From: an uncultured Clostridium sp.
GTDB lineage: Bacteria; Bacillota; Clostridia; TANB77; CAG-508
NCBI GenBank assembly: GCA_902496295.1
Contig: CABVAF010000002.1
Coordinates: forward strand, 150,451-214,450
Direction of reading: 5' to 3'
Length of the DNA: 64,000 bases
Positions 1-9,653 of the stretch are shown piece by piece. The notes under the pieces are model-generated. The model was not told the DNA's origin, did no database searches, and worked only from the letters and a program-made list of their open reading frames with translations. Position 1 is the stretch's first letter. Each line of letters starts with the position of its first letter. The position numbers were made by a program, and so were the translations under genes.

Positions 1-141
1 ATCTCTTATTTGCATGCTTACATCAATTATCATAGACATTTTTTGTAATGTATATAATGAAAATACAGATATTCCCACTATTAATAATATTCCTATAATA
101 AAAAATATTAAAACTATTTTATTTTGAATATTTTTCTTCAT
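1..141 (-). CDS. Sensor histidine kinase, N-terminus only (WalK-like, cut by window edge)
   Basis: An open frame starts at an ATG at 139-141, preceded by a GGAG ribosome site, and runs off the window after 47 codons. The visible residues are a Lys-rich start (MKKNIQNK), a strongly hydrophobic membrane segment (about residues 9-30), then the beginning of an extracytoplasmic stretch. This is the usual N-terminus of a membrane sensor kinase. It lies 75 bp downstream of a WalR-type regulator on the same strand, which is where walK sits in Firmicutes. No catalytic motif is visible, so the kinase identity rests on position and topology only. Confidence 0.6.
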   Translation of the reverse strand, partial: MKKNIQNKIVLIFFIIGILLIVGISVFSLYTLQKMSMIIDVSMQIRD

Positions 142-167
142 ATTATTCTCCTATCTTCAAAAATAGA

Positions 168-188
168 CAAATGGGTCGCACCCATTTG
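168..188 (-). other. Intercistronic hairpin between regulator and kinase genes
   Basis: A perfect inverted repeat has 9-bp arms CAAATGGGT and ACCCATTTG separated by a 3-base CGC loop. It lies between the regulator stop and the kinase ribosome site. No long T-run follows on the minus strand. I read it as an mRNA-processing or partial-termination hairpin that could set the ratio of the two proteins, rather than a full terminator. Confidence 0.55.
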
Positions 189-216
189 CCCATTTATAAA
201 GAAATATTTTCTTTTA

Positions 217-960
217 TTATTTTGCAGCTATATAATAGCCTACACCTCTTTTTGTAATTAAAATTTTAGGATTTGAAGTATCTTTTTCTATTTTCTCCCT
301 AATTCTTCTTACTGTAACATCAACAGTTCTAATGTCTCCATAATACTCATATCCCCAAACTTTTTCTAATAATGTTTCTCTCGTTACCACTTGTCCAGGT
401 TGATTTGCCAAATATTTTAGTACTTCAAACTCTCTTAAAGTTAAATCTATTACTTCTCCTCTTACTTTTACTTCAAATTTATCTAAATCTAATTTTAAAT
501 CTCCAACTTCTATTCTGTTGCCTTTTTCGTCTAACTCTTCTTCTACTTGCTCTGTTTCTTGTATAACTTCAGATTTTCTTAGATTTGCCTTCACTCTAGC
601 CATTAATTCTCTTACACTAAATGGTTTTGTAATATAGTCATCTGCACCTAATTCTAATCCTAGTATTTTATCTATTTCTTCATCTTTTGCAGACAAAATT
701 AAAATAGGAACATTTGATAAAGTGTGTCTTATTCTTTTGCATACAGTTAATCCATCTACCTTTGGAAGCATTATATCAAGTAGTATTAAATCTGGTTTTT
801 GCATTAACGCTAAACTTATTGCTTGTTCTCCATCGTAAGCTTCGATTGTTTCATATCCCTCTTTTTGTAGATTATAAGTTAAAATTTCTACAATTGGCTT
901 TTCATCATCAACAATTAAAATCTTTTTCTTGTCATAGTTACTCTCATACTTTTCTTCCAC
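217..960 (-). CDS. walR: OmpR-family response regulator, WalR/YycF-like
   Basis: A DNA-binding response regulator. The receiver domain (about residues 14-127) has the acidic pair VDD, the phosphoacceptor Asp in LLLDIML (residue 62 from the start used here), and the switch Lys in ITKPF. A winged-helix domain follows (about 146-243) with the typical LREFEVLKYLA and VDVTVRRIREKIE segments. The linker is rich in Glu. I chose a GTG start at 960 because AGGTGGGG lies 6 bases upstream; a GTG at 972 is in frame but has no ribosome site. The WalR assignment follows overall similarity and the sensor kinase next downstream. WalRK controls cell-wall turnover in Firmicutes, which suits the envelope-rich window. 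A PhoP-type paralogue cannot be excluded. Confidence 0.85.
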   Translation of the reverse strand: MEEKYESNYDKKKILIVDDEKPIVEILTYNLQKEGYETIEAYDGEQAISLALMQKPDLILLDIMLPKVDGLTVCKRIRHTLSNVPILILSAKDEEIDKILGLELGADDYITKPFSVRELMARVKANLRKSEVIQETEQVEEELDEKGNRIEVGDLKLDLDKFEVKVRGEVIDLTLREFEVLKYLANQPGQVVTRETLLEKVWGYEYYGDIRTVDVTVRRIREKIEKDTSNPKILITKRGVGYYIAAK

Positions 961-1004
961 AAACAGCCCCACCTTTCATTTGATAAGCCTATTATTTATA
1001 TATA

Positions 1005-1033
1005 TTTATATCACATTAAAATAATTTGTACAA
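1005..1033 (-). promoter_or_regulatory. Candidate sigma-A promoter for the walR-like operon
   Basis: On the minus strand TTGTAC (1033-1028) and TATAAA (1010-1005) are separated by 17 bases, about 45 bp upstream of the GTG start at 960. Found by eye; the -10 and -35 boxes each deviate from consensus. Confidence 0.4.
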
Positions 1034-1124
1034 GATATTTCTTGTTATTTTGTAAAATTTTTGTAACATTATAGAAATAAATTTTTTATAATATATTTTT
1101 TGTGTTACATTTTGTTGTAATTTG

Positions 1125-4100
1125 TTACATTATGATGTCAATGTGATACACTCCTCCAGCTCTACTTAGTTTAACTTGTTTGTCCGGAATTTCTTCTCCA
1201 TTTAAAATAAACTTTTCTACTCCTGTGTTCTTTCCGCTTTCGTTTTTTACTGTAATGTTATAGATACTACTTCCATATCTATATTTAATTGAATATTCTT
1301 TCCATTCTTTTGGAATACATGGTTTTATTCTTAAAAAATCTCTTACTATATTTAGACCCAATATATATTTTATTCCTGCCTCATACATCCAACTACTGGA
1401 CCCTGTATACCAAGTCCATCCTCCTCTTCCTGAAAGACTTTCTTTTCCATATACATCTGCTGCCATTACATAAGGTTCTACTTTATATTTATTTGCAGAG
1501 TCTTTTGTTCTCGAATGCTCTATTGGATTAATCATTCTAAAAAATTCTGTTGCCTTATCTCCAAACCCAAGCATTGCTTCTGCTATTATAACCCATATTG
1601 CACCATGTGTGTATTGTCCTCCATTTTCTCTAATACCTGGCAAGTATGATTTTATATACCCTGGGTCTAATGTTCCTTTATTAAATGGCGGATCTAAAAG
1701 TTTTATAATTCCATTTTCTCTATCTACTAGGTGGTTTTCTAGACTTTCTAACGCAATATATTTTTTATCGTTATCTCCAGCATTTGAAATTGTTGCCCAG
1801 CTTTGTGAGATACTATCTATCTTGCATTCTTCATTTTCAATACTACCTAGTGCATCTCCACTATCCATAAAAGCTCTTTTGTACCATCTTCCATCCCATG
1901 CATTAGTATTTAATGCCTTTCTTAGTTTCTCCGCTATTTCTTCATATCTTTTAGCTCGTTCTTCTTCTCCTCTGTATCTACAAATAGGAAGTATTTTTAT
2001 TAAAATTATATACATAAAAAATCCAAGCCATACACTTTCGCCCTTTCCTTCAATTCCCACTTTGCTTAATCCATCATTCCAATCTCCAGAGCCTATTTTA
2101 GGAAGTCCATTTTCTCCAAAATTTAAAGAACGTTCTATTGCCCTTATGCAATGATTATATATATCTTCTACTACATCAGAATTACTATATTTATCATATC
2201 TTTCACTTACACCTTCTTCTAAAGGTGCACCATACAAATATGGTGTTTCCATTTCTAATATATCTTTGTTTCCAGTAAAATACACATAGTCTAATACTAC
2301 GAACACTAGCCATAATAGGTCATCTGAAAACCTAGTTCTTATTCCTCTTCCATTTTCATCATGCCACCAATGTTCCACATCTCCTTCTAAAAATTGATGC
2401 TTGCTATGTTTAATTATTTGATTTTTCATAATATCTATATCCACATATTTTGTTGCCATTGCATCTTGCAATTGGTCTCTAAAGCCAAATGCTCCTCCAG
2501 ACTGATAATAACCGCTTCTTGCCCAAATTCTAGAGCATATAGTTTGATAAAGTAACCACCCGTTTAGCATAATATTCATAGACTCCACAGGTGTTTTTAC
2601 TTGTAGATGATTCACTAAGCTATTCCAATATTTTTTAACATTCATAAATTCTGTTCTTACATTATTTAAGTTACTATACTTATATGCCGTATCTTGACAT
2701 TCAAGCATGCTTTCTCCTGCGCCTACCATTAATACAATTTCTTTTTTAGAAAGGGCTTCTATTTCTACTTTCATTTCTATTGCAATTATTCCATCTTGCC
2801 ATAGAGAATTTTTGTTATCTAACTCAATTTTTCTTACTCCATCTGGAGCATTAAGATTCCCTTTTCCGAAAAAACTCTGCTTGCACCCTGTATATGATAA
2901 AATATTTTCACTGCTCGAAACCCACATAATGTTTGTACTCACAGGCTTAGTAATATTTTGCATAAATATTGTATTAAATTTATTATTATACTCTAATTTA
3001 TTAAATCCATTTGACTTTATTTCATCTTCATCTAGTACAGGTTTTAGATAATATATAATCTTGACTTCTTTTTTCTTAAGCTGAGTATTCTCTAATGTTA
3101 AAACTTGCACTTTTACATTTTCATTCATTGGTACAAATACATCAACGCTTTGCTTTAATCCATCACTTATATGTGCATATTTTGCATATCCAAATCCGTA
3201 GGTAATATAGTATGGAGAATCATCTGGCACTGGGTTTAATCCCATAGACCAAACTTTTTTAGTTTCCATATCTTCAAGATATATAACTTCTGAAGGCACA
3301 TCTGTTACAGGGTTATTATTCCATGCAGTAATTCTATTTAATCTACTATTTTTAAACCAAGTATATCCTCCCATACTTTCTGTTACTACACTACCAAAAT
3401 TTTTATTTGCAAGTACATGACTCCATACAGTTGGAAGCTTTGTATCTTTACTTACTTTTATTTTATACTCTGTTCCATCTTCTGAAAAGCCACCATAATC
3501 ATTATAATATTTTAACTCTTCTGTAGTTACATTATTTGTATAACTATTATCTTCTTGTATTCCTCTTAAATTACTTTCATCTCCTATTTCTTTTGTATTT
3601 TCAAGGTATTCTTCTTCTAAGTCTTTTATTTGTCTTAATATACTTCCCATTCCTGCATTAATTAGTAAATTTGCTCTATATTCTATATTTTCTTTATCTT
3701 TTTTACTTAATCCATTTAATAAAAATATTCCTCCTTTAACATTTTGCATAAATCCAAGTCCTTGATTAAATATAACATTTTGCACGCCTTCTTTAACATA
3801 ATTGTTATAGCTATTTTTTTCCTCATTTATAATAACTAAATCTATTTCTATATTTTTTATTCTAAAATAATCATATGCTTTTATAGTTTCTTTTACAATT
3901 TCTATATCATTTGCATCTTTTATTTTTACAAGTAAAATTGGAATATCACCAGAAATACCATATTTCCATAGGTCTTCTACTAATGCATGTTCATTTGTTC
4001 TTTCTTTATATAAAATAGATTTTAGTGGATTTATAAATACCAAATATCTAAGCATTTTTTGATATAATTCCACATCTTTTCCCTTTATCCCCAAGTAGTT

Positions 4101-7100
4101 ATTTTCTGTTTCTACTTTTGCTCTTGCTAAATTAAAACTTCGTTTTATTTTCTCTTCATTTTTAAACTCCACCACTCTTCCTAAAGCTTCTTCACGAGTT
4201 TTTCCTACTGCAATAATTAGGTTAAATTCTACGCTTTGCTCAGGCATTATATTTACCATTCGTTTCATTGCAGCTATAGTTTCCGTACTAATTCCTGTCT
4301 TTTTGCTAAATGGTGTAGAATTTTCTACAGATTTAGGAAGTCCTAAATTATTTCTGCTTAAAAACTTTTCCTTGTCTGTTTCAAACTCAATCTCTCCTAT
4401 AGTTTCATTTTCTGTATATAGATTTAAAGCTAAATAAACTTCTTCTTCGTTTTCTCCTCTAGCATTTCTTTTTACAAGTAAAATTTCAGGTTTTTCAATC
4501 CACTCATAGCTTAGGAATAGATTGTTAAACACTTTATGTGCATAATCTTGCTCTCTTTTAGAAAGCATAGGTTCTAATGCACTTGTTACTTCTATTATTT
4601 CCTCTGTTAATCCCGTATTTGTAAGTTTTACTTTTCTTAATTCCACAGGGTCATTTGCTGAAATTGTAGTTTTTAAAACTGTTTCTATATTTCCATCCTG
4701 TCTTACAATTTTATTACTATCTGGTGCAAAATATATTGTGTATTTATCTGGCTTATTCAAATAGGTCATATATGATGTTGTCCAAATTCTTTTAGACCTT
4801 ATATTTTTAAAATAGAAGAAAATTCCCTGTTCTATATCATCTGTCTTTTTATATCTATTTATTAGTATATCTTTATACTTACTGTATCCATTGCCCTTTT
4901 CATCCATAACAATAGTATAATTATTATTTGATATTACATTTATTTCTTTTAAATTGTTATTTATTTTACTAATTTCTCTTTGTGTATATGATTCATAATC
5001 AAAATTTACTACTCTTTCTACTTTTTCTTTCTTCTCTTTTGTTATAATTAAGCTTTCTGGCATTTTCTCTTGTAATAATATATCTACAGATTTTATTTCT
5101 GGATTTTTCATAAACCTTTCTGGAAATATATTATTATTTATTAAATTATTTATAGACAAAAGTATAAGCCCTTGATGGTGTGCCATATAAGTTTTAACAT
5201 TTGCATATTCCTCGCCTTTTTTTAGCCTTGCAACCGTATAATCTATTGACTCATAAAAACCATATTTATTATACATATTACTTTTCTGAAGTTCTTTTAA
5301 ATTATCTATTACGTTAACAGGTTCATCATACAAAGCCATTGCACTACCATATGGAGCAACTACAAATTCTTCTGAAAGCCCTCTTTTTAATCCAAGCCAC
5401 GGTATACCAAATGCCTTATACTGGTAATTATTGCTTAAATCTTTTAAATTAAATGCAGCCTCTGAAAATCCCCAAGGAATATTAAGCATTTTAGCATAAT
5501 CTTGCTGACTCATTACCATAAACTTACAAGATTCATCTAACAAACTACCAGGATACTTTGGTATATTTACATTTGGCATAAGGTACTCAAAGGAAGTTCC
5601 AGACCATGAAAGTAAACCTTTATAATTTTTAAATTTTGTTAATGTTCTACTTAAATTTTCCCAATGTTTTACTTCTACATCTTTTTTAGCAATTGCTACT
5701 AAGCTTGTCTGTCTTGCCTCAGATGCTAGTAAGTCATAATAAGAATCTGTTAAAGAATTTTCTTCTACATTAAATCCAATTGAAAATAGCATATTTTCCT
5801 TATTGTATAACTTAGAAAAGTCTGTATTATTAATAACATTACTTATTATTTCTAACATACTATCTACATTTTCATAAACTTCTTTTACTTCCTCTAAAAA
5901 TTCTTTTACCACATATAAGTATCCTATAAAATTCCCACTATCAACAGATGAAATATACTTAGGCTCTAATGGTTTTAAATTTTTAATATCATACCAGTTA
6001 TATAAATGTCCATTCCATTTTGGAAGCTCTGCTATAGTGTTTATCATTTTATCAAGTAATTTTAATGTATTATCTAAACTTTCAAATTTTAAGTCATAGC
6101 TAGAAATTACTGCAAGCATTGCTAGCCCTATATTTGTAGGAGATGTTCTATAAACAATTTTTGGAACTCTATCTTCTTGGAAATTATCTGGTGGAAGATA
6201 GTTGCTTTTCTCTGTTAAATTTTCCTTAAAAAAGTTCCATGTTTTCTGAGCTATATCTATAATAAATTCTTTATCTTCTTTATTTAATTTATCTATTTGT
6301 AAACCTTCTTCTATGTCTTTACTTATATACCACATTATTAATGGTGCAGTTAGCCAAATTAAAGATAACACTATAATTAAACCATTTATAAAAACATTGT
6401 GTATATATGGGCTTATTGCTAATATTATAAGTGCTAGGGCTATATTTGGTCCCATACTAGAGTAATAAGATTGTAAACTGTTTTTCTTACTATTTTCCGC
6501 TTCTTCTGCTGTAGTCCATTCAAGAAGATTTTTCTTGCTTCTAAACATTCTGTAAATAGTCCTAACTATTGCACATAAACTCATATAAGCTCTATCTGGT
6601 AAAAGTGCTATAGCTAACCAACCTCTTAAAACACTTGCTCTAAAGTTTCCTATGTTTTTTACAAAAGTTTTTTGTTTCTTTTCTCCTTCTTTATAGAAGA
6701 TAACTTTATTTACTATATCTATTATTGTAGGTATGATAACTGCTATAACAGCTATTACTAAAATCGAAACAAAATTTACTCTTTTCCACATCCAAATAAT
6801 AATTGTAGCTAATATTAGTAAAACTGAATTTATTTCTAGTACACTTCTAAACAAATTATCTAAAATTTTATACTTGGATAATTTATTTAAAGGATTATTC
6901 CTTTTTTCCTTGTGTCTATCTAAAACTCTTTTTTTAAGCCATCCTATTATTTGCCAATCGCCTCTTATCCATCTGCTTAACCTCATTTTGTAAGTTTGAT
7001 ATGTTGTAGGATATCCATCCATAAGTTCAATGTCTGAGGCAAGTCCACATTTTAAATAATTTCCTTCTAGAAGGTCATGGCTAAGTACAGTATTATCTGG

Positions 7101-9278
7101 AATTGTGTTTTTAAATATTTCATAAAATATATCTAAGTCATAAATTCCTTTACCTGTAAAAATTCCTTCTTCGAAATTATCCTGGTATGTGTCAGATATA
7201 GCATTACTATATGAATCTGTTCCACCATTTCCTGCATATATTTTAGTAAACCAAGTTTTATTGCTTATTAGCAAATCTATTCCAACTCTTGGTTGAATTA
7301 AAGCATGCCCGCTTTCTACAGCTGTATTGCTTTTATTTAGTATAGGTATATTTAAAATATGTGCCATCGCTCCTACTAGTTCCAAACCAGAATTTAAAAC
7401 TAAATTAGTATCTGAATCCAATGTAATTACATATTTTATATTTGGAAGTTTAGTTTTTTCTTTTGCTTGTTCTATCGTATTTACTTTAAAATTTCCGTTA
7501 TCTCCTTTTTTTATAAACTCATTAAATTGATTTAAAATTCCTCTTTTTCTTTCCCATCCAAGATAACATGCTTCTCCATCATTCCAAATTCTTTCTCTAT
7601 ATAAGAAATGGAATTTAGGAAACTTATTATTATCATATTTTTTATTCAATTTTTCTATCTGTTTTAAGCCTTCTCTTATAATTTTCTCATCTATTTCTTC
7701 TACCTTTTGACTACTAGGTGTACAATCTCCTAATATTGCTAAATATAAGTTTTCACTTTTATTTGCTAAATAATAAACTTCTAGCTTTTTAACAAGTTCA
7801 TCTACTTTTTGAGTACTATTTAAAATAGTTGGAATTACTATAAACGTACTGTATTCTTTCGGTATTCCACTATTAAAGTCCAATTTTGGTATAATCTTAG
7901 GACTAACAAATTTACTTAAAATATATTGCACAATTTGTTGCACTATTACTTGTACAGGCACAAATAATAGAATACTAACAATAATTGTTGCTAACAAATT
8001 ATTTACCTTCTTTTCTATATTACATGCTAATAAAACTACTATTATAACACTTATTGCCATAATTCCATAGATATATATTTTTGCTTTATCATTATTTGAT
8101 ATTGCACCAACTTTTTTATTTGTAACCTCTTCTATTAAACTATTTCTTCCATCACTTATTAAATAATATCCAATATGAGATTTTTTTAAATTTAATACAT
8201 CTCTATCTTCTTTATTAAACTCTTTATTTGCTAACTCTAATGCTTTTTGAGCTATATAAATTTCAGATATACCAGTTTTCTTTGCAATTTTCTTTATAGC
8301 ATTTCTATAATAAATTCTTGTTTTATAATCCATTTTTGAATAAGTTTCTGTTGGGTCTTTTTTTAATATTTCTTCTACTCCATTTATTTCTTCAAATATA
8401 TTTACAAAGTTCATTCTATTTATTGCTTTTATACTAGTTATGCTATTTCCTACAGTAACTTTTTTTACTGCAATATCAAAATGTTCCTTTTTTATTACGT
8501 CAGATATATCTAACCCCATTTTATTTACTTCGTCTTCTAAAACTTTTAAAAATGGATATCCCTTTCTTCCTAGTTTTTTAAGTTTATACGACATATACTC
8601 AATAAAAGGATATTTCATTTCTTCATATCCTATAATTTTTAATCTATATTCGTGAATATTTTTAAATTTACATTTTTCTTTCTCTTTTTCTTCTACAAGT
8701 CTTTCTACAATATTTTCCACTTTATATTTTTGCATTTGAGAAGAGTAAATTTTCTCGCAGACTTCTCTTACTTTTTCTATTAACGCAATCTGTATAAATG
8801 GACCTATATTCCATATTTCTTCCATATTTAAGTTTTTCTTTGCCTGATATGCTTTTAAAAGCTCTGGCAAAGTTTTACTATCTATTTTACAATCTGTATA
8901 TGCAACTATTTCTCCTGCCAACTCATATATCCTAGCGAAACCTGCATATGGTCCTGTTGCTATTCCTGGAAAATTAATATATTTTTTTAGTGTAACATCT
9001 TTCACTATAGATTTTACTGTTTCTTCTATTATATAGTAATTATCTAAAATCCATTCTCCTGCTGGATGTATTGGTATTTTTAACTTTATATGTTCTGTTA
9101 AAAGTTCATATATTTGTGTAATTATCTCATAATTTTCTTTAAGTCTAGGTATTGGATAGGTTTCTTTATTCGACTTTGCTTGTAAAACATTATCAGACGC
9201 AATTTTTTCAAGATAATTTTCAAGCTGCACTTTATCTAATAGTGCACCTTTTATATTTAGTACTTTATAATCTTTCAA
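1125..9278 (-). CDS. Cyclic beta-1,2-glucan synthase / GH94-family giant (NdvB/Cgs-like)
   Basis: A giant membrane glucan synthase of about 2717 residues, close to the size of proteobacterial NdvB/Cgs. Counting from position 9350: membrane segments near 425-480; a GT84 glycosyltransferase domain with a DSD motif near 646 and RLSRWIRGDW near 790; more membrane segments near 835-1010; a glycoamylase-like domain near 1065-1400 (RTSPTNIGLAM, AHHQGLILL); and a C-terminal GH94 phosphorylase domain with SGGAFGFRDQLQD and SGDWNDG near 2425. In the known family the three domains elongate, trim and cyclise a beta-1,2-glucan. I placed the start at TTG 9278 because AAGGAG lies 10 bases upstream and the following residues match the usual family N-terminus. 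Starts at 9341 or 9350 are in frame but lack a ribosome site. It is the last gene of the D-Asp/MurE operon. The product's exact linkage is inferred. Confidence 0.88.
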   Translation of the reverse strand: MKDYKVLNIKGALLDKVQLENYLEKIASDNVLQAKSNKETYPIPRLKENYEIITQIYELLTEHIKLKIPIHPAGEWILDNYYIIEETVKSIVKDVTLKKYINFPGIATGPYAGFARIYELAGEIVAYTDCKIDSKTLPELLKAYQAKKNLNMEEIWNIGPFIQIALIEKVREVCEKIYSSQMQKYKVENIVERLVEEKEKEKCKFKNIHEYRLKIIGYEEMKYPFIEYMSYKLKKLGRKGYPFLKVLEDEVNKMGLDISDVIKKEHFDIAVKKVTVGNSITSIKAINRMNFVNIFEEINGVEEILKKDPTETYSKMDYKTRIYYRNAIKKIAKKTGISEIYIAQKALELANKEFNKEDRDVLNLKKSHIGYYLISDGRNSLIEEVTNKKVGAISNNDKAKIYIYGIMAISVIIVVLLACNIEKKVNNLLATIIVSILLFVPVQVIVQQIVQYILSKFVSPKIIPKLDFNSGIPKEYSTFIVIPTILNSTQKVDELVKKLEVYYLANKSENLYLAILGDCTPSSQKVEEIDEKIIREGLKQIEKLNKKYDNNKFPKFHFLYRERIWNDGEACYLGWERKRGILNQFNEFIKKGDNGNFKVNTIEQAKEKTKLPNIKYVITLDSDTNLVLNSGLELVGAMAHILNIPILNKSNTAVESGHALIQPRVGIDLLISNKTWFTKIYAGNGGTDSYSNAISDTYQDNFEEGIFTGKGIYDLDIFYEIFKNTIPDNTVLSHDLLEGNYLKCGLASDIELMDGYPTTYQTYKMRLSRWIRGDWQIIGWLKKRVLDRHKEKRNNPLNKLSKYKILDNLFRSVLEINSVLLILATIIIWMWKRVNFVSILVIAVIAVIIPTIIDIVNKVIFYKEGEKKQKTFVKNIGNFRASVLRGWLAIALLPDRAYMSLCAIVRTIYRMFRSKKNLLEWTTAEEAENSKKNSLQSYYSSMGPNIALALIILAISPYIHNVFINGLIIVLSLIWLTAPLIMWYISKDIEEGLQIDKLNKEDKEFIIDIAQKTWNFFKENLTEKSNYLPPDNFQEDRVPKIVYRTSPTNIGLAMLAVISSYDLKFESLDNTLKLLDKMINTIAELPKWNGHLYNWYDIKNLKPLEPKYISSVDSGNFIGYLYVVKEFLEEVKEVYENVDSMLEIISNVINNTDFSKLYNKENMLFSIGFNVEENSLTDSYYDLLASEARQTSLVAIAKKDVEVKHWENLSRTLTKFKNYKGLLSWSGTSFEYLMPNVNIPKYPGSLLDESCKFMVMSQQDYAKMLNIPWGFSEAAFNLKDLSNNYQYKAFGIPWLGLKRGLSEEFVVAPYGSAMALYDEPVNVIDNLKELQKSNMYNKYGFYESIDYTVARLKKGEEYANVKTYMAHHQGLILLSINNLINNNIFPERFMKNPEIKSVDILLQEKMPESLIITKEKKEKVERVVNFDYESYTQREISKINNNLKEINVISNNNYTIVMDEKGNGYSKYKDILINRYKKTDDIEQGIFFYFKNIRSKRIWTTSYMTYLNKPDKYTIYFAPDSNKIVRQDGNIETVLKTTISANDPVELRKVKLTNTGLTEEIIEVTSALEPMLSKREQDYAHKVFNNLFLSYEWIEKPEILLVKRNARGENEEEVYLALNLYTENETIGEIEFETDKEKFLSRNNLGLPKSVENSTPFSKKTGISTETIAAMKRMVNIMPEQSVEFNLIIAVGKTREEALGRVVEFKNEEKIKRSFNLARAKVETENNYLGIKGKDVELYQKMLRYLVFINPLKSILYKERTNEHALVEDLWKYGISGDIPILLVKIKDANDIEIVKETIKAYDYFRIKNIEIDLVIINEEKNSYNNYVKEGVQNVIFNQGLGFMQNVKGGIFLLNGLSKKDKENIEYRANLLINAGMGSILRQIKDLEEEYLENTKEIGDESNLRGIQEDNSYTNNVTTEELKYYNDYGGFSEDGTEYKIKVSKDTKLPTVWSHVLANKNFGSVVTESMGGYTWFKNSRLNRITAWNNNPVTDVPSEVIYLEDMETKKVWSMGLNPVPDDSPYYITYGFGYAKYAHISDGLKQSVDVFVPMNENVKVQVLTLENTQLKKKEVKIIYYLKPVLDEDEIKSNGFNKLEYNNKFNTIFMQNITKPVSTNIMWVSSSENILSYTGCKQSFFGKGNLNAPDGVRKIELDNKNSLWQDGIIAIEMKVEIEALSKKEIVLMVGAGESMLECQDTAYKYSNLNNVRTEFMNVKKYWNSLVNHLQVKTPVESMNIMLNGWLLYQTICSRIWARSGYYQSGGAFGFRDQLQDAMATKYVDIDIMKNQIIKHSKHQFLEGDVEHWWHDENGRGIRTRFSDDLLWLVFVVLDYVYFTGNKDILEMETPYLYGAPLEEGVSERYDKYSNSDVVEDIYNHCIRAIERSLNFGENGLPKIGSGDWNDGLSKVGIEGKGESVWLGFFMYIILIKILPICRYRGEEERAKRYEEIAEKLRKALNTNAWDGRWYKRAFMDSGDALGSIENEECKIDSISQSWATISNAGDNDKKYIALESLENHLVDRENGIIKLLDPPFNKGTLDPGYIKSYLPGIRENGGQYTHGAIWVIIAEAMLGFGDKATEFFRMINPIEHSRTKDSANKYKVEPYVMAADVYGKESLSGRGGWTWYTGSSSWMYEAGIKYILGLNIVRDFLRIKPCIPKEWKEYSIKYRYGSSIYNITVKNESGKNTGVEKFILNGEEIPDKQVKLSRAGGVYHIDIIM

Positions 9279-9335
9279 AAAAATTCCACTCCTTGTTCTA
9301 TTTTTTAAATAGTTTCTCCAAAGAGTGGAATTTTT
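9279..9335 (-). promoter_or_regulatory. Hairpin covering the ribosome site of the glucan synthase
   Basis: The minus strand carries 13-base perfect arms, AAAAATTCCACTC (9335-9323) and GAGTGGAATTTTT (9291-9279), around a 31-base loop. The 3' arm contains most of the AAGGAG ribosome site (9294-9289) and ends directly at the TTG start. Folding would hide the site. This suggests translational control, by a ligand, protein or RNA temperature, or simple damping relative to upstream genes. The stem is AT-rich. Confidence 0.5.
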
Positions 9336-9361
9336 ATGCATTCTGTCCAAATTTAATTACT

Positions 9362-9610
9362 TTACTTTTCTTGTTCTTCACTATCAAGGTGACTTACCCT
9401 CATATCCATTGCTATTCTAGTTATATCTGCTTCTACTTGTAGTCTTTTTTTATCAAATGTTGACTCACCTTGTTTATTAGCATCTTGTTTCAATTTTTTC
9501 TGAAATTTTTTTCTTTTATCCTCTAAACTCTCTCCAAATTTTTTGTCTGTTAAATCTCTGTCCTCTATTTTCATGACCTGGCTAATTCTACGAATTCTTT
9601 CTACCTTCAT
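9362..9610 (-). CDS. Small highly charged hypothetical protein (82 aa)
   Basis: I do not recognise this protein. It is 82 residues, rich in Lys, Glu, Asp and Arg, with no Cys, no membrane segment and no signal peptide, and is probably cytoplasmic and largely helical. A good AAGGAG site lies 6 bases before the ATG. It sits 43 bp downstream of the MurE-like gene and about 83 bp before the glucan synthase, so it is the fourth gene of the operon. A role tied to envelope synthesis is only implied by position. Confidence 0.7.
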   Translation of the reverse strand: MKVERIRRISQVMKIEDRDLTDKKFGESLEDKRKKFQKKLKQDANKQGESTFDKKRLQVEADITRIAMDMRVSHLDSEEQEK

Positions 9611-9653
9611 ATAAAACTCCTTATACCCATTTTTTAAGCTTTTCTACTTTGCA

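Noticed and set aside
372..983. Long plus-strand reading frames opposite walR
   Set aside because: They are Leu-rich antisense shadows of an AT-rich gene, have no ribosome site, and the minus-strand regulator explains the sequence.
1095..1135. Repeated GTTACATT motifs near the end of the glucan synthase gene, considered as regulator sites
   Set aside because: Short, AT-rich, unevenly spaced and partly inside the coding region.
1609..2154. A 181-codon plus-strand frame inside the glucan synthase gene
   Set aside because: Its content mirrors the GH94 region on the other strand, with Ser/Pro/Leu-rich composition and no ribosome site.
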